From positions 2,863,737 through 2,927,736 of the forward strand of contig OX345644.1 of assembly GCA_947044365.1 (NCBI GenBank): a stretch of DNA of 64,000 bases. The letters run 5' to 3'. The position numbers were made by a program, and so were the translations under genes. Position 1 is the stretch's first letter. Every line of letters begins with the position of its first letter. This DNA comes from Petrosia ficiformis (lineage: Eukaryota; Porifera; Demospongiae; Haplosclerida; Petrosiidae). Below, in pieces: positions 48,301 to 59,404 of this stretch. A model generated the notes under the pieces. It was not told the origin of the DNA, did not search any database, and saw nothing but the letters and a program-made list of their open reading frames with translations.

Positions 48301-51300
48301 CATTGGTATATAATGTTTGGTTAACAGTGTTGTAAAACAGTGCATAAAATTAACAAGAAAAAAGTATCCCTATAATTGCTTTGTGATGACTATATATCAA
48401 TCACTGCTTATGGCACTAGTGTCTCTACCTTTCTGTGTACTACAAAGCTGGGGCTTGAAGAAGTAAGTGTAAGCCTGATTGCCTGCTAAGTGTACACTTT
48501 AGTCAGTTCATCAAAGATCTGTATACTTAGCAGGCAATCAGGCTTACACTCAAAGTTCTAAATGATGACTTCTTCGTGTCTGAAACTCAACAACTTATTG
48601 TACTTACATGTTAAAGATTCTTGCATAATATTTATACTGTTTCTCTGCTATATACAACAGTTATTAGCAGTTTTATATCCTTTCTGAATTTTTCCTGCTG
48701 GTTTGTAGCTGAAACGCGCATTCTTTTACGCACCACACCCATTAATTGACTGAGCCCCCAGAATGATGCAACTTCCTTAACTATGTATACAGCACATAGT
48801 CATGCAAGTGACACAAACATATAAATATATATATATATATATACATTAAACCCTGTGGAAAGGGATAGCCTTATGAGCCATAAAAATGAAATAGTGGGAG
48901 AGTGCCATGGTACCACTCTTTGGGGGAAACACTGATGTATGTACTTGTACATGTATGTATGTATGTAATGTACATGTACATGTATATACATGTATTTATA
49001 ATATTTATATAGATTTTGTATTAAAAGTGTATAATTCATTAAATTTACTTTGTCTTACAGGTTTTTTTAGATCTTTCTGACAGCGAGATAGTAAACCTTG
49101 AGGGAGTACCTCAGTGGTATACCATATCTCAACCAGATCCTAATCTACCATGCATTCCTAAACCATTTCAAAACACCGGAACGCTAATGAGAAAAATGAA
49201 GAACTCATTAGCAACAACAGCAGGAGCAATGACGTTGCGAAGAATTAAGAAAACCCAAGGACTTTCTACAACAAAAGCACAAAGTCTTTTAGATATTTCT
49301 GTACCAGAGAATAATGGTCGTATAGCAAAACTACCGCAAATATTGGAACCTTTGAGAGAAACGAAAGTTGTTACGAGTTCATGTACAATGCAGATTAGAC
49401 CACCTACTGTTGATATAATACCAGAGACACATGGACAATTGTCTATTTATGATTTCTTAGCAACTTTACACGAAGAAGCAGATGATAATATGACACTTTT
49501 TAAAAAACCGTCAATTTCTAGGTCATTTCAAGACCTAACTTCATACAAAGATAATAAAAGTTCAAGTCGTAGTCCCAGTTTATGCAGTGATGGTAGACTT
49601 GGTAACCAAAGGATGTCCCTATATTCATTCTTGACATCGAAAGACCGTCGAGATTCCCAAATTTCACAGGCTGAGTCTGAGTTCTCTCAAGACTCAATTT
49701 TGTCATTTAGCTCTGATGCTATCTCTTCTGTGTCTGGTGAGCAAACCAGAGATGGTAGTCATTTTCATGGCTGGGGAGATGGAAACCTAGAGAAGTCCGA
49801 TTATATTGATTCCTCTTCATCCATAGGTAGTAATTCACAAGCTAGTGGATTCAATAATCCTGTACTGCATTCTGTGATAGTCAGTGAACTTGGAGCTCAG
49901 AAGCAGTTGCTCAATAGTTCTCTCGAACACATGGGCGTATACGTAGATTTGACGCTCCCTAGAAATAAAACTCCTGAATTCACTAGTAAATTCACTCCTC
50001 CTGGTAGTACTTTTAAAAGGGATAGTTACATGTGTAGTGAACTTGAAAGCTCTTCGCAAAGTGATATCTCTTACAACTTTGATCTTCAAGCACCTTTAGA
50101 AAGTGTTACCTCTCATGTTCCTATTTCCAGTCAACAGTCGATTGAGACCCTATCTCCAAGTTCAACTCACGAAAGTTTAGAAAGTGCTACAACTACTCAT
50201 ACTGAAGAAACAATTGATCCATTCTTTCCTCTTAAATCAGGATTGGGTATTCCTGATAATACATCCACACCAATCAGAAGCTTTAGTCCACAGGATGTAT
50301 TCGATGAAGGAGAGGAGGAAGAGGAGGATGAAGAAGAATCATCTTTAGATTTCAGTGGTTTACAAAGAACACCATTGAATTTTTGTATGAACGAGTCTTC
50401 TCCAGATTTCAATGGATCGCAACTTCAACCTTCTCCGTCAATTCCCATTCATAGAGTAAATAGTGCTCCGTTTGATGCCCAAGATAATTCCATGATTTAT
50501 GGTCATAACTTATCTGTACCGATACCTCCAATTAATCTACCGACTACTAAACCACATAAAATTCTTCATGTCCTACCTTCCGTGGTTGATTCACACGACC
50601 AGTCCTCTAATGGTACAACAAACCTAAAACACAAGTGGGCATCAATGGATACTCTATTAGACCCTACCACGATCACCTCTAAAACAAAAAAGTTAGTCCT
50701 TCTTCTCCTCTCTCCCTACTTCACATTTCCTCTTTATCTCCTCTCTCATTTAATGTCCTTCATACTCTCTCTTTGTCTCTCTCTCTGTTTCTCTGTGTGT
50801 CTCTCTGTCTTTGTCTTTCTTTTTTTCTTCGTTTATTCATAAATGTTTCTTTGCAGGCAAATCAAGCATAGCATCAAAAACAAAAGTCCTAGCATATTGA
50901 AAAAGTTATCAACTGCTTATGAGAATGGTATGCAACATTTGTATGGATTGTAATTTGACATGCACAAAAAAAAGAACAGGAAGGATAATTGTATGAAAAT
51001 GGTGAAGGTAAAAAGATTGTTGGCATTCCAAACTAAAGTTATGAACATTTTTCTGAGGTCATGGTGAATGTGAATGACCTTTAGTTTACTTAGTTGACTA
51101 AAACTAGAAATGTGTATATAGTATCATATTTTAAATTTAGTTTGTTGTTACATATATATAACAATGGAGACTATAACTAAAGTGTGTATGACTTTGCAAA
51201 TCTTGCTAAGACAATTCTACGTTGTTTGTATGCCACAAACCACCCAAGTGTTTACAAACTTCATTTAAACTACGCCACAAACCACCCAAGTGTTTACAAA

Positions 51301-53392
51301 CTTCATTTAAACTAACTTTTGAGGTGCTTTACTCATAGCAAGATAGAATCTATAATTATGAAGTCATGATGTTATAATGTTAAGTTTGTTTGAGAGCATT
51401 TAAACACTTTGATAGTCTGCGGAATATGTTAGCAAGATTTGAAAAGTCGTTTCTATGGTTACAATGTATGTATTACCACATTATTTAATTTATTAGTACA
51501 TGTACATCTTATCTGTGGCATGGCATACATGTACATCAGCCCACACACTATGTTGCAAAAGTGTTTATTACATTTGTGTAAATCACCATTTCATTATAAA
51601 GTTTTGTTGATATAAACAATCTTTCATTTTATGTCTGTCTATTTTAATTAATGCAGGTAAGCCAAACGGTAATGTACACTTGAAAATAACTGCCAAGTGT
51701 GTTGCTAGTGAAATCAGTGTTGAAGTACTGGATGTTGTTTTCTTTAAAGGGAAGCTGATGAATGGAGGTTAGTTGTAATTAAGTCACTGAGTATGTATCA
51801 ATACCAATTGCATAACTTATGAGAGTCGTTATCATGATATGTAGGCATGAGGGAATTGGAAACAAAGGAAAACTGAAAGTTTAGGAACCTGGCTAGGAAT
51901 TGAACCCAGGATCTTCTGATATCTAGTCAGGCACTTTTACCATCTGAGCCATCAGACTCCTTGATGGCAGAGAAAGTGCAAGATTGTACAAACCCCAAAA
52001 CTAGCTGCAGACCTACATCCATGTAGCTGTTTCTAATGTTTCAGATTTCCTGTTTCTGTTACCTCTCTCATACATGTATATACATGTATATCTTAATAGG
52101 TCATATGTATACAAATTGAAGTTCAATTTTTCTCTCTTCTTTATTAGATTATGATGTAAAAGTAAATCTTTATAATCGTTTTAATGAGCTCTGTGAGGAA
52201 ACAAAGAAAGGTCACATGTCTTTGAAGAAGAATGGCACATTTGAGAGTAAAGACATTCCACCACCCTTTTGTTTCCATGGAAGTCCATTAGTATACTACA
52301 TACAGGTACATATAAATCATTATTAATAATATTAAACAAGTAAAATTTCTAAAATTGAGTGGTGCGATTGAAACATAACTCCTACTCTTCATCCTTCTTA
52401 CTCATTACTTATGCATCCATCCTCCTCATCTCCTCACCTATTCTTTACCATGTACCTTACCTCATCTCCTCACTTCATCTCCTCACCTCATCCTTTTTAT
52501 CTTCCTGGATCACACCTCTTCATCTTCCTCACCTCTTCATCTCCTCACCTCATTCATACCTGCTCACCTCATCCTTACCTCCTCGTCCTCCTCATTCTCA
52601 TTTTCATCATGTGCCTCACCTCCATTTCTTGTCTTTCTATTCATCCTTGCTCCCCTTATCACTTTATTCTCTTCACCTCCTTCTGAGGATTGCATAAGGT
52701 TTTTTTATGCACTCCTTTGGTTTTTGTGAAAACCCATACAATGTATTTCAGATACGTACCTACATGTATGTCTACTATATTAGAAAAAATTAGCTCTGTT
52801 CACATTCACAATGACCTCAAAATTAGGATATGACGACTTTATATGACTGTATTAACCTTATGACATTAAACTATACACTATAGTGTATGTATAGTTTAAT
52901 GTCATAAGGTTAATACATTATTATATTGTAACTTAATAATGAAGCAATGAATTGAAATTTGACATACACTAAAAAAGAATGGAAGGATAATGAGAATAGT
53001 GCATGTAAAAAGATCTAAGGTTTTTCCAAACTAAAGTTATGAATATAATATTTTTCTGAGGATATGCAAAACGTGATGACATTTAGTTTCAACACAAAGA
53101 CACTACATGTATTATTAAAATGTTTTATTTGTATCACACAATATATAGGTCATGTGATCTTTGTACAAGTCACATGACTTAGACAGACAATATAAACAGA
53201 ATATTGAGGAACAGACAACTATATAATTATTCTATTTTGTGTTTTTTGTTAATTCATTAGGTGGTGATTCAAACATCAAATCGAGTTTTTGGACGAAAGG
53301 TTTATCATACAATGATTGATGTTAAAGACATCATCGGAGATTCATATGAACATACAGCCTGGTTCCAATTGAACAGATTGTTCTCATTATAA
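37229..53392 (+). CDS. PDZ and tandem C2-like domain protein, RIM/Piccolo-like layout
   Basis: Fourteen in-phase exons give 1148 aa: 37229-37483, 37875-37947, 38427-38561, 40190-40307, 42674-42761, 43507-43872, 45174-45304, 46577-46673, 47473-47553, 49061-50691, 50857-50927, 51657-51767, 52148-52305, 53261-53392. After an acidic N-terminus comes a PDZ domain (about 102-193) with a GLGL carboxylate loop and LVKLTVRD last strand. Exon 6 encodes three near-identical units of about 29 residues ([16 protein letters not shown] type). A C2-like domain follows (about 346-470, with LRVLVWE, FKGEVFLDLSD, WYTI). One long exon encodes a Ser-rich linker with an acidic run near 863-877. A second C2-like domain (about 1016-1148) ends in WFQL. 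The layout recalls presynaptic RIM and Piccolo scaffolds, but the Ca-binding aspartates are not obvious, so family assignment is tentative. Confidence 0.75.
37600..37692 (+). pseudogene. Inverted partial copy of dehydrogenase exon 2 in PDZ-C2 intron 1
   Basis: The plus strand here matches the coding strand of dehydrogenase exon 2 (35416-35542, minus) over about 90 bp: CCTATCAAAATACAT, then GCTGTC, then TTAGATGTAGAGTCAAAGAG, then CTTATTAAGGATCAT, then TTGGTTGTA. A few substitutions separate them. The copy ends at the original donor region. Confidence 0.9.
38690..39120 (+). repeat. Degenerate tandem repeats in PDZ-C2 intron 3
   Basis: CTCTGAGAGTAATTGACAATG units near 38690-38820. AGAAGAGCTGATGTTTTTTC to TTAGTAAAATAGTGTTAAT occurs twice (about 38826-38905 and 39033-39112). 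Confidence 0.7.
39418..39682 (+). mobile_element. Family B MITE-like element
   Basis: Full-length copy, TCTGTTCACATTCACGATG to GAACGTGAATGACCTTTAG, in PDZ-C2 intron 3. Confidence 0.7.
40330..40620 (+). repeat. (TCTA)n microsatellite with inverted TAGA segment
   Basis: CTATCTATCTATTTATCTAT runs with a short TAGATAGACAGACAGATAGA reversal near 40545-40570. Confidence 0.9.
41571..41930 (+). repeat. Three tandem 120-bp copies
   Basis: Unit starts TTAGTCAATGTCTCAATATC and recurs at 41571, 41691 and 41811. Copies 1 and 2 appear identical over most of their length; copy 3 has a few changes. Confidence 0.97.
42161..42412 (+). mobile_element. Family B MITE-like element
   Basis: GTTTGTTCACATCCACGATG to GAACATGAATGATCTTTAAT, with a small internal deletion. 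It lies in PDZ-C2 intron 4. Confidence 0.65.
42827..42960 (+). repeat. Tandem duplication of about 66 bp
   Basis: TTCATTATCCATTTGGAGAG followed by TTACAATATAACTACTAAAT is present twice, just after PDZ-C2 exon 5. Confidence 0.9.
43954..43967 (+). promoter_or_regulatory. Consensus RFX X-box in PDZ-C2 intron 6
   Basis: GTTACCATAGCAAC matches the X-box at every position. It lies about 80 bp past exon 6, away from any known start, so function is uncertain. Confidence 0.45.
45085..45170 (+). repeat. (TC)n microsatellite
   Basis: CTCTCT run that forms the polypyrimidine tract of the PDZ-C2 exon 7 acceptor. Confidence 0.95.
45308..45540 (+). repeat. (AC)n and (CATA)n microsatellites
   Basis: Begins four bases after the exon 7 donor. 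ACACAC, then CATACATA tracts. Confidence 0.95.
45750..46500 (+). repeat. TACATGTACATG minisatellite, long period
   Basis: Segments GATGTATCCATGTACATGTA, GTCCGTGTACATGTATATAA and TTAGATGTTATGTGTATGTA recur in the same order several times. Confidence 0.85.
47590..47820 (+). repeat. 20-bp TAATACTACATGTGTACATG minisatellite
   Basis: About ten units in PDZ-C2 intron 9. Confidence 0.9.
48361..48886 (+). mobile_element. Family A element, near-complete, with internal 26-bp hairpin
   Basis: Same order of motifs as the 505-1018 copy. The arms 48466-48491 and 48525-48550 are perfect complements (AGTGTAAGCCTGATTGCCTG...). Confidence 0.75.
50946..51086 (+). mobile_element. Family B fragment (3' part)
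   Basis: Begins at the internal TTTGACATGCACAAAAAA region and runs to GTGAATGACCTTTAG. The 5' half is absent. Confidence 0.65.
51228..51314 (+). repeat. 42-bp direct duplication
   Basis: CGCCACAAACCACCCAAGTG followed by TTTACAAACTTCATTTAAACT is present twice in tandem (PDZ-C2 intron 11). Confidence 0.9.
51884..51960 (-). repeat. tRNA-derived SINE-like unit
   Basis: Minus-strand 77 nt with acceptor pairing GGAGTCT/AGGTTCC, box A-like TGGCTCAGATGGTAA and box B-like GGGTTCAATTCC. The anticodon stem is short (CTGA/TCAG) around an AGA-like anticodon. It is probably a SINE head, in PDZ-C2 intron 12. Confidence 0.55.
52793..53087 (+). mobile_element. Family B MITE-like element, rearranged
   Basis: Starts CTCTGTTCACATTCACAATG. 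TATTAACCTTATGACATTAAA occurs inverted next to TTTAATGTCATAAGGTTAAT, forming a hairpin near 52850-52912. Ends near GTGATGACATTTAG. Confidence 0.65.
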
Positions 53393-53910
53393 ATTCATAA
53401 CAGAAGTTTTTATCAATGTAGTTTAATACTCAAATGGCATAATAATTATTATTATATTAAATTTTCTCACTAAAAGTGTTGTACATAATTATATTTTATT
53501 ATAATTTTTCTTTTACTTGTATATAATTATATTTCTATATCACTATACTGGTATACACAGGTTTTGAGCTCACTCAAATTGTTACGGAGTTTTTTTTGTA
53601 AATATCATTCATTTCAATTGCTTCCATTTGTCATTCAAATTAATGTAGTCATTAAATAATTATTCTACAATCTTACGTACATCAATAATGTGTAGAATAA
53701 ACACAGATGTGACGAAATGATATTTTGTGAATTCTTGGTGGGTATATAACTTGAAAGATTGTTGATCACTCCAATTGTAGTTAATCATTAAGAATGCATG
53801 AATAAATGCCTCTTTATGCCTGAATATATAGCTGAAATAGACATTTGTATTCCGGCAACTATCAGAAGGCTGGGTACACTGATAGAGAAGATATGACATT
53901 AATTGGTATG

Positions 53911-53979
53911 GACTCTCCTGGACTTAACAATCAGCATTGTACAAATAATGTCGGCTGATTGTTTTAAGTCCAGGAGAGT
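53911..53979. repeat. Inverted repeat upstream of the small membrane-protein gene
   Basis: ACTCTCCTGGACTTAACAAT and its near-complement ATTGTTTTAAGTCCAGGAGAGT are separated by about 20 bp. Confidence 0.9.
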
Positions 53980-54153
53980 ATCTAAATTATCACGGACGGA
54001 TGCAGTATGTGTGGCCTGTGTTTGCAATAATTTTTTTCCCAGCTCAGCAATCAATAGAGCTCAACAGACCAGAACTACAGTGCTGTAGATAATGAAGCTA
54101 TGCCAGCTAATACCACGTGTGTTGTGATTAATTAACGGAACCACGTGGTTAAA
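53980..54153 (+). promoter_or_regulatory. Upstream region with paired CACGTG E-boxes
   Basis: Two CACGTG E-boxes at 54114-54119 and 54142-54147, 28 bp apart, lie directly before the ATG at 54154. Such sites bind bHLH factors of the USF/MYC type in animals. Proximity suggests a promoter role, not shown otherwise. Confidence 0.35.
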
Positions 54154-54396
54154 ATGGATCCCGAAGGAGATGCAGTAGTTCCCCAACATGGTTCCAGGCC
54201 GAGTTTCGGAAGAGGTTTGAGTAGACAATACTCACTGTATCCTAGCAGACCATCCCTGAAATCATGGCGGGGAGTTCTTACTGTTGCAATTGATACAGTT
54301 AAATTTCTTTATACTAATGACTTCACAAGGTATATATATATATAATATATATAATTATAATATATATATAATATATAAAATTATATAATATATATA

Positions 54397-54436
<40 letters not shown>

Positions 54437-55507
54437 TTTATGTAATATATTATGTACTTCTGTCTCAGATAGTATTCCTCTAGTCTCGCGAGCCAGACCC
54501 ATACCATGAGAAAGGGTCTGGTTGCATGCTATACATCTGTTTGTTCCGGGAAGCCGTATAACAACACGTATGACAACACAAATGTAATAGACACACCTTT
54601 TCCAAATCCTGTTGGTAACACAAATACGTCTCTCTTTTGTAAAAACAAAAGCATAATGGCTTCCTTCTGTTTTGACTCATAGCTCATATCCAATGTTACT
54701 TTATCGATCACTGCTTCCAGCTCCATTTTTCTAAACGTGACGTCATGAAATGGGTGTATAAACATTATGTATTATGACGTTCTGCAATCTGATTGGGGCG
54801 CAGCTTTTCATGCGCCTGGAACAAACTGATGTATAGCATGCAACCAGACCCTTTCTCATGGTATGGGTCTGGCTCGCGAGACTAGTATTCCTCTTGGGTA
54901 ACCATAAAAATTTTAGTCTTGTGTAGCAGATCCTAAACATTGAACTAATTCTATAGTGGTGGGTGATACCATTAATTTCTATTTCAATACAATACTGAGT
55001 CTTAATGAGTTCTGGATTGCTCAAGAAGAAAGAGCTAGTAACTGATAGAAAAATGGCTAACCTTTTAATCAATAATCACAATACCAGAGTCACAGAAAAG
55101 CATTAGAATCATTAAGTACCAATAACACTACATCTAGACCACACGAGAATAAGCCTATAATTTATCCCCAGCCATCTTGTTACACTAGCAGTGCTATTAA
55201 TCACTATGGTTGAGACAGCAGTCACTCAGTTGGTTATGGCAGCAGTTTAACATTGGCCAGTATCCCTAAACAAATAAAGCCATCAGTAGCTTTTTAAATA
55301 ATCAATAATCCTAAATTCCTGACTCAGGCTGCTTAAGTTTTGAGTATCATGCACCAATATGCAATACTAGTTGTATCACACATCCTTACTTAATTTATGT
55401 TTCGTTACAGAGGTATTGGTCGAGATATACTGTTCTATGGTGGTTCAATCATTGTGATTCGTCTTCTAGTGAGTGCATTACAAGAGGATTTGAACATTCC
55501 GACTTGA
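54154..55507 (+). CDS. Small single-pass membrane protein, possibly TOM6-like
   Basis: Two exons, 54154-54329 and 55411-55507, give 90 aa. The donor splits an Arg codon (AG|A). The N-terminal half is polar and Ser/Arg-rich (GRGLSRQYSLYPSRPS). It is followed by an amphipathic stretch, NDFTRGIGRD, a hydrophobic segment of about 19 residues (FYGGSIIVIRLLVSAL region) and a short polar tail. The NDFxR-hydrophobic-acidic tail order resembles the C-terminal half of mitochondrial TOMM6, but this is a weak recollection-based match. It may equally be an unrelated tail-anchored protein. The ATG at 54154 follows two E-boxes. AATAAA occurs at 55579-55584, 72 nt past the stop. The intron holds a mobile element. 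It lies tail-to-tail with NUBP1, 110 bp between stops. Confidence 0.65.
54330..54440 (+). repeat. (TA)n microsatellite
   Basis: TA-rich run beginning at the GTATAT donor of the small membrane-protein gene. Confidence 0.95.
54471..54894 (-). mobile_element. Mutator-like element with captured RecQ-like helicase fragment
   Basis: The element spans 54482-54883 (402 bp), with terminal inverted repeats of about 66 bp starting AGTCTCGCGAGCCAGACCCA that differ at one base. Both sides carry the same 11-bp flank AGTATTCCTCT (54471-54481 and 54884-54894), a target-site duplication. On the minus strand, 54729-54529 encodes a helicase-like piece with SKQKEAIMLLF and RDVFVLPTGFGKG, resembling the RecQ Q-motif region and Walker A. 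The usual Ser/Thr after GK is Gly, and the frame runs into the repeat, so it is not a working enzyme. Long terminal repeats and a 9-11 bp duplication are typical of Mutator-like elements. Confidence 0.75.
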
Positions 55508-55617
55508 GTCTTCAAATATTGTGTTTCTATTTTGTCAGAGACAGTACGTATATAAACAACTATTTATACAATAATTATAATAAAAATATAATAACATTTG
55601 TTACATTTCGTGTTTTG

Positions 55618-58600
55618 TTATCTTTGTACATGAATTGTAGTTGCTAGTTCCATAATGGCAACAGTAGCTGGTGATGATGGATGCTCTTCTAGAATACTCT
55701 TGCCTTCTTCACAACAAATCACCAGGTTCTAAATATGAATAGAAACAATTATAATGAATAGAAATTAGTGATAATTATGACTAAAACCCCTTTTAGCAAA
55801 GATTAATGAAACTGACTGTAACTAAAACCTCTTTTAGTTGGCCCTTTCTATTTTTATTCAATCAACTAAAAATAACTAAATCTTGTTAATGATTGAGGAA
55901 AACTAACTAAAATTTCATTTAGATTAGATATCAAATACTGTGATTATCTTTTATCACTCATTTCAAACGAAACAAGCTATATATTCAGTAATGTGGTTGT
56001 TAACATGTAGACAACAATGTCCAAAAACTAAAACTAACTATATCTAAACTAGAAGTAAGGTGATTAGAGTAACTAACTAAAACTAAATTTCTAAACTAAA
56101 ACAAAACTAACAAATACATTGAAATTGTCCATACAATGGACACTTTTACTAAAACTAAATTTCTAAACTAAAACAAAACTAACAAATACATTGAAATTGT
56201 CCATACAATGGACACTTTTACTAAAACTAAATTTCTAAACTAAAAAACAAAACTAACAAATACATTGAAATTGTCCATACAATGGACACTTTTACTAAAA
56301 CTAAATTTCTAAACTAAAACAAAACTAACAAATACATTGAGATTGTCCATACAATGGACACTTACTAAAACTAAAGGTCATTCATGTTCACCATGACCTC
56401 AGAAAAATGTTCATAACTTCAGTTGGAATGCCTAACAATTTTTCACCTGCACAATTTTCATATAATGGTCCTTTCCGTTCTTTTTTGTGTATGTCAAATT
56501 TCAATTCATTGCTTCATTATTGAGTTACAGTATAATCATGTATTAACCTTATGACATTAAACTATACACTATATTACATATAAAGTCATCACATTATAAT
56601 TTTGAAGACATTGTGAACAGACTATAAAACACTTAGTAATTAAAGTGATCATACTAATAGTAGTGTATATTGAGTTGGCATAATTAGTCATAGATGATAA
56701 TCATTAGAGAGGCATGCCTGAGCAAGCAAGAACAGGAGAATACAGTAACTGTTCATTGAAGTAGCATTCAAGAAAGCAAGATCAGAGAGCGTTTGTAGAC
56801 CTAACTAGAGTGGGGCTTGCTCAGGCTTGGGTTCCTGTTTACATAAACATGTACTCATTTATGATTGTGAGGATATGTGAATGTTGATGAAGATAACTCA
56901 CGGAATCGAGTGGTAATCTTCCTAAAACAGGAATATCATATTCTTGTGATAGTTTATCTGCTCCTCCTTGTGAGAATAAAGAGAATTGTTCCTAATAATT
57001 AAAGACTGATATCATCATAATGATATGTACTATGGAATTAGGTATGTACATAACCATATATAGTGGCAAAGGGGGTTCTAGCCCCACCCCCACCCCCACT
57101 TTAGTAGCCATAGTGTACTACATAATGATATTACTATACATTACTGATTTTATCTCTCAGATTGCACCAGAAGCAATCTCAGAGAATGCAAATTTAAAAT
57201 TTTCCTTGAAGGGGCATGCCCACGCATCCTACCATGTACCCCTATAGTCTTTAGCCCCCTATTTTACTGAGGTGTCTCTTCCCTTGTTATATACATCATC
57301 TACTAGGAGTTACTTATAAAATGGTATATATTCCATCAAGTAGGTATGTCATTAGGAATTATGTACATCATCCATTAGATATAATGGTATGTACATCATC
57401 CATTAGATATAATGGTATGTACATCATCCATTAGATATAATGATATGTACATCATCCATTACTCCATTAGATATAATGGTATGTACATCATCCATTACTC
57501 CATTAGATATAATAATATGTACATCATCTTAGATATAATGATATGTACATCATCCATTAGTCCATTAGATATAATGGTATGTACATCATGCATTAGTCAT
57601 AATGATATGTACATAGTCCATTAGATATAATGGTATGTACATCATCCATTAGTCCATTAGATATAATGGTATGAACATCATCCATTAGTCATAATGATAT
57701 GTACATAGTCCATTAGATATAATGGTATGTACATCATCCATTAGTCCATTAGATATAATGGTATGTACATCATCCATTAGTCATAATGATATGTACATAG
57801 TCCATTAGATATAATGGTATGTACATCATCCATTAGTCCATTAGATATAATGGTATGAACATCATCCATTAGTCATAATGATATGTACATAGTCCATTAG
57901 ATATAATGGTATGTACATCATCCATTAGTCCATTAGATATAATGGTATGTACATCATCCATTAGTCATAATGATATGTTCATCATCATTATTCACCTGAC
58001 AACATGGACATATATATCCACTCATATTTTCCACAATACCCAAAATAGGGAGACACATTTTACGGCAGAAATTTATTTCTTTTCGTATGGTAGCCATGGC
58101 AACATCTTGAGGTGTAGTAACGATCAGTGCTCCTTCAGGTTTTGTATTCATGAGTGTCTTCACCACTGTCAAATGTTCATCAGAGGTACCGGGAGGGGTA
58201 TCTAGAAATTAGTTTGTCAAGGAGTTCATTAGCAGTGCTTCATTTAACAGTCATTTGATTATATCATTCATTCTAGGCAGTCAATGTGTATGCTGTTTTG
58301 ATATCCCTACATGCTCTTTCATGTCTCAAAATGATTTTCATTATTTATAGTATTAGAAGTTAAATGCTGTTCTCAATGTTTTTTTTTTCAGAAGTATAAA
58401 GCAATGGTAATGGCACTAATTTCAGCTTTTTGGAGTAGGGATAGTTTGGTGGTTAGGTCCCATGATTACTGTTAAAGGTTTGATCCCATACCATCAGCAG
58501 TGTTCCACCCACACTGGTTGGGAATAGCCACCTCTTAAAATAAATTAACCACCTCTCAGATAATACATATATAGGCTACTGAGACAGAATTAAATATATA

Positions 58601-59345
58601 GTACTAAATGCAATGTAGAATCCAACCAACACTCTAAATATCATGGACAGAACACTCATCAGCATTGCTTTCTGCGAAGAGTACAAAAATAAAACAAAAT
58701 AGTTTGAATTAAAATAAAACAGTATTACTTAAGAAAGATTAGGCATAAAATGTTAGAGGATCCCACGCCCCAATGCATCAATTCCTGCTAGACATTTGCT
58801 CATGCTACCACTATTACTAATGCTGCAATAATCCTTATTATGAGTATTATCATGCACAAATTGACTTGTAGCTGAGATGTTGTTGCATTCAAATTCAACA
58901 ATAATTGCAAATAATCACCAAACTTGTTGGAGCACTAATCACCACAAATCACAACATTATTACAAATTTATAATATCTATAGGATACCAAAGATCATATA
59001 TTCTAATCGTCCCCAGAAAGTGTCTTTCACAAACCTCTTGATTAATGCTAAAAGTGATGAAAATATTTGTATGAAATTTGGGTTTTCTTGCATCACAAAC
59101 CTGTTTTACGAGGTCCTCTCCATACAACTCTATAAAAAATACAGTTAACAATTAAAACATGTACCAAAGCAGTGCTATCACATACGCAGTGTTGCTCTCT
59201 TGTAATAATGACCCAACTGACATGATTTTGATACCATTGTGAGGTGACCTAATATCATTATACATACATACATACATACATACATGTACATACATGTACA
59301 TTACATACATAGTTACATACATACATGTACATACATATATACATA

Positions 59346-59404
<59 letters not shown>

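Noticed and set aside
54145..54153. Upstream GTG start for the small membrane protein
   Set aside because: The in-frame ATG at 54154 is the natural eukaryotic start; the GTG lies within an E-box.
58090..58103. X-box-like GTAGCCATGGCAAC
   Set aside because: It is coding sequence of NUBP1 exon 10 and deviates at a key base of the half site.
59041..59151. Separate 63-codon minus-strand frame
   Set aside because: Read-through across NUBP1 exons 8 and 9 in the wrong frame.
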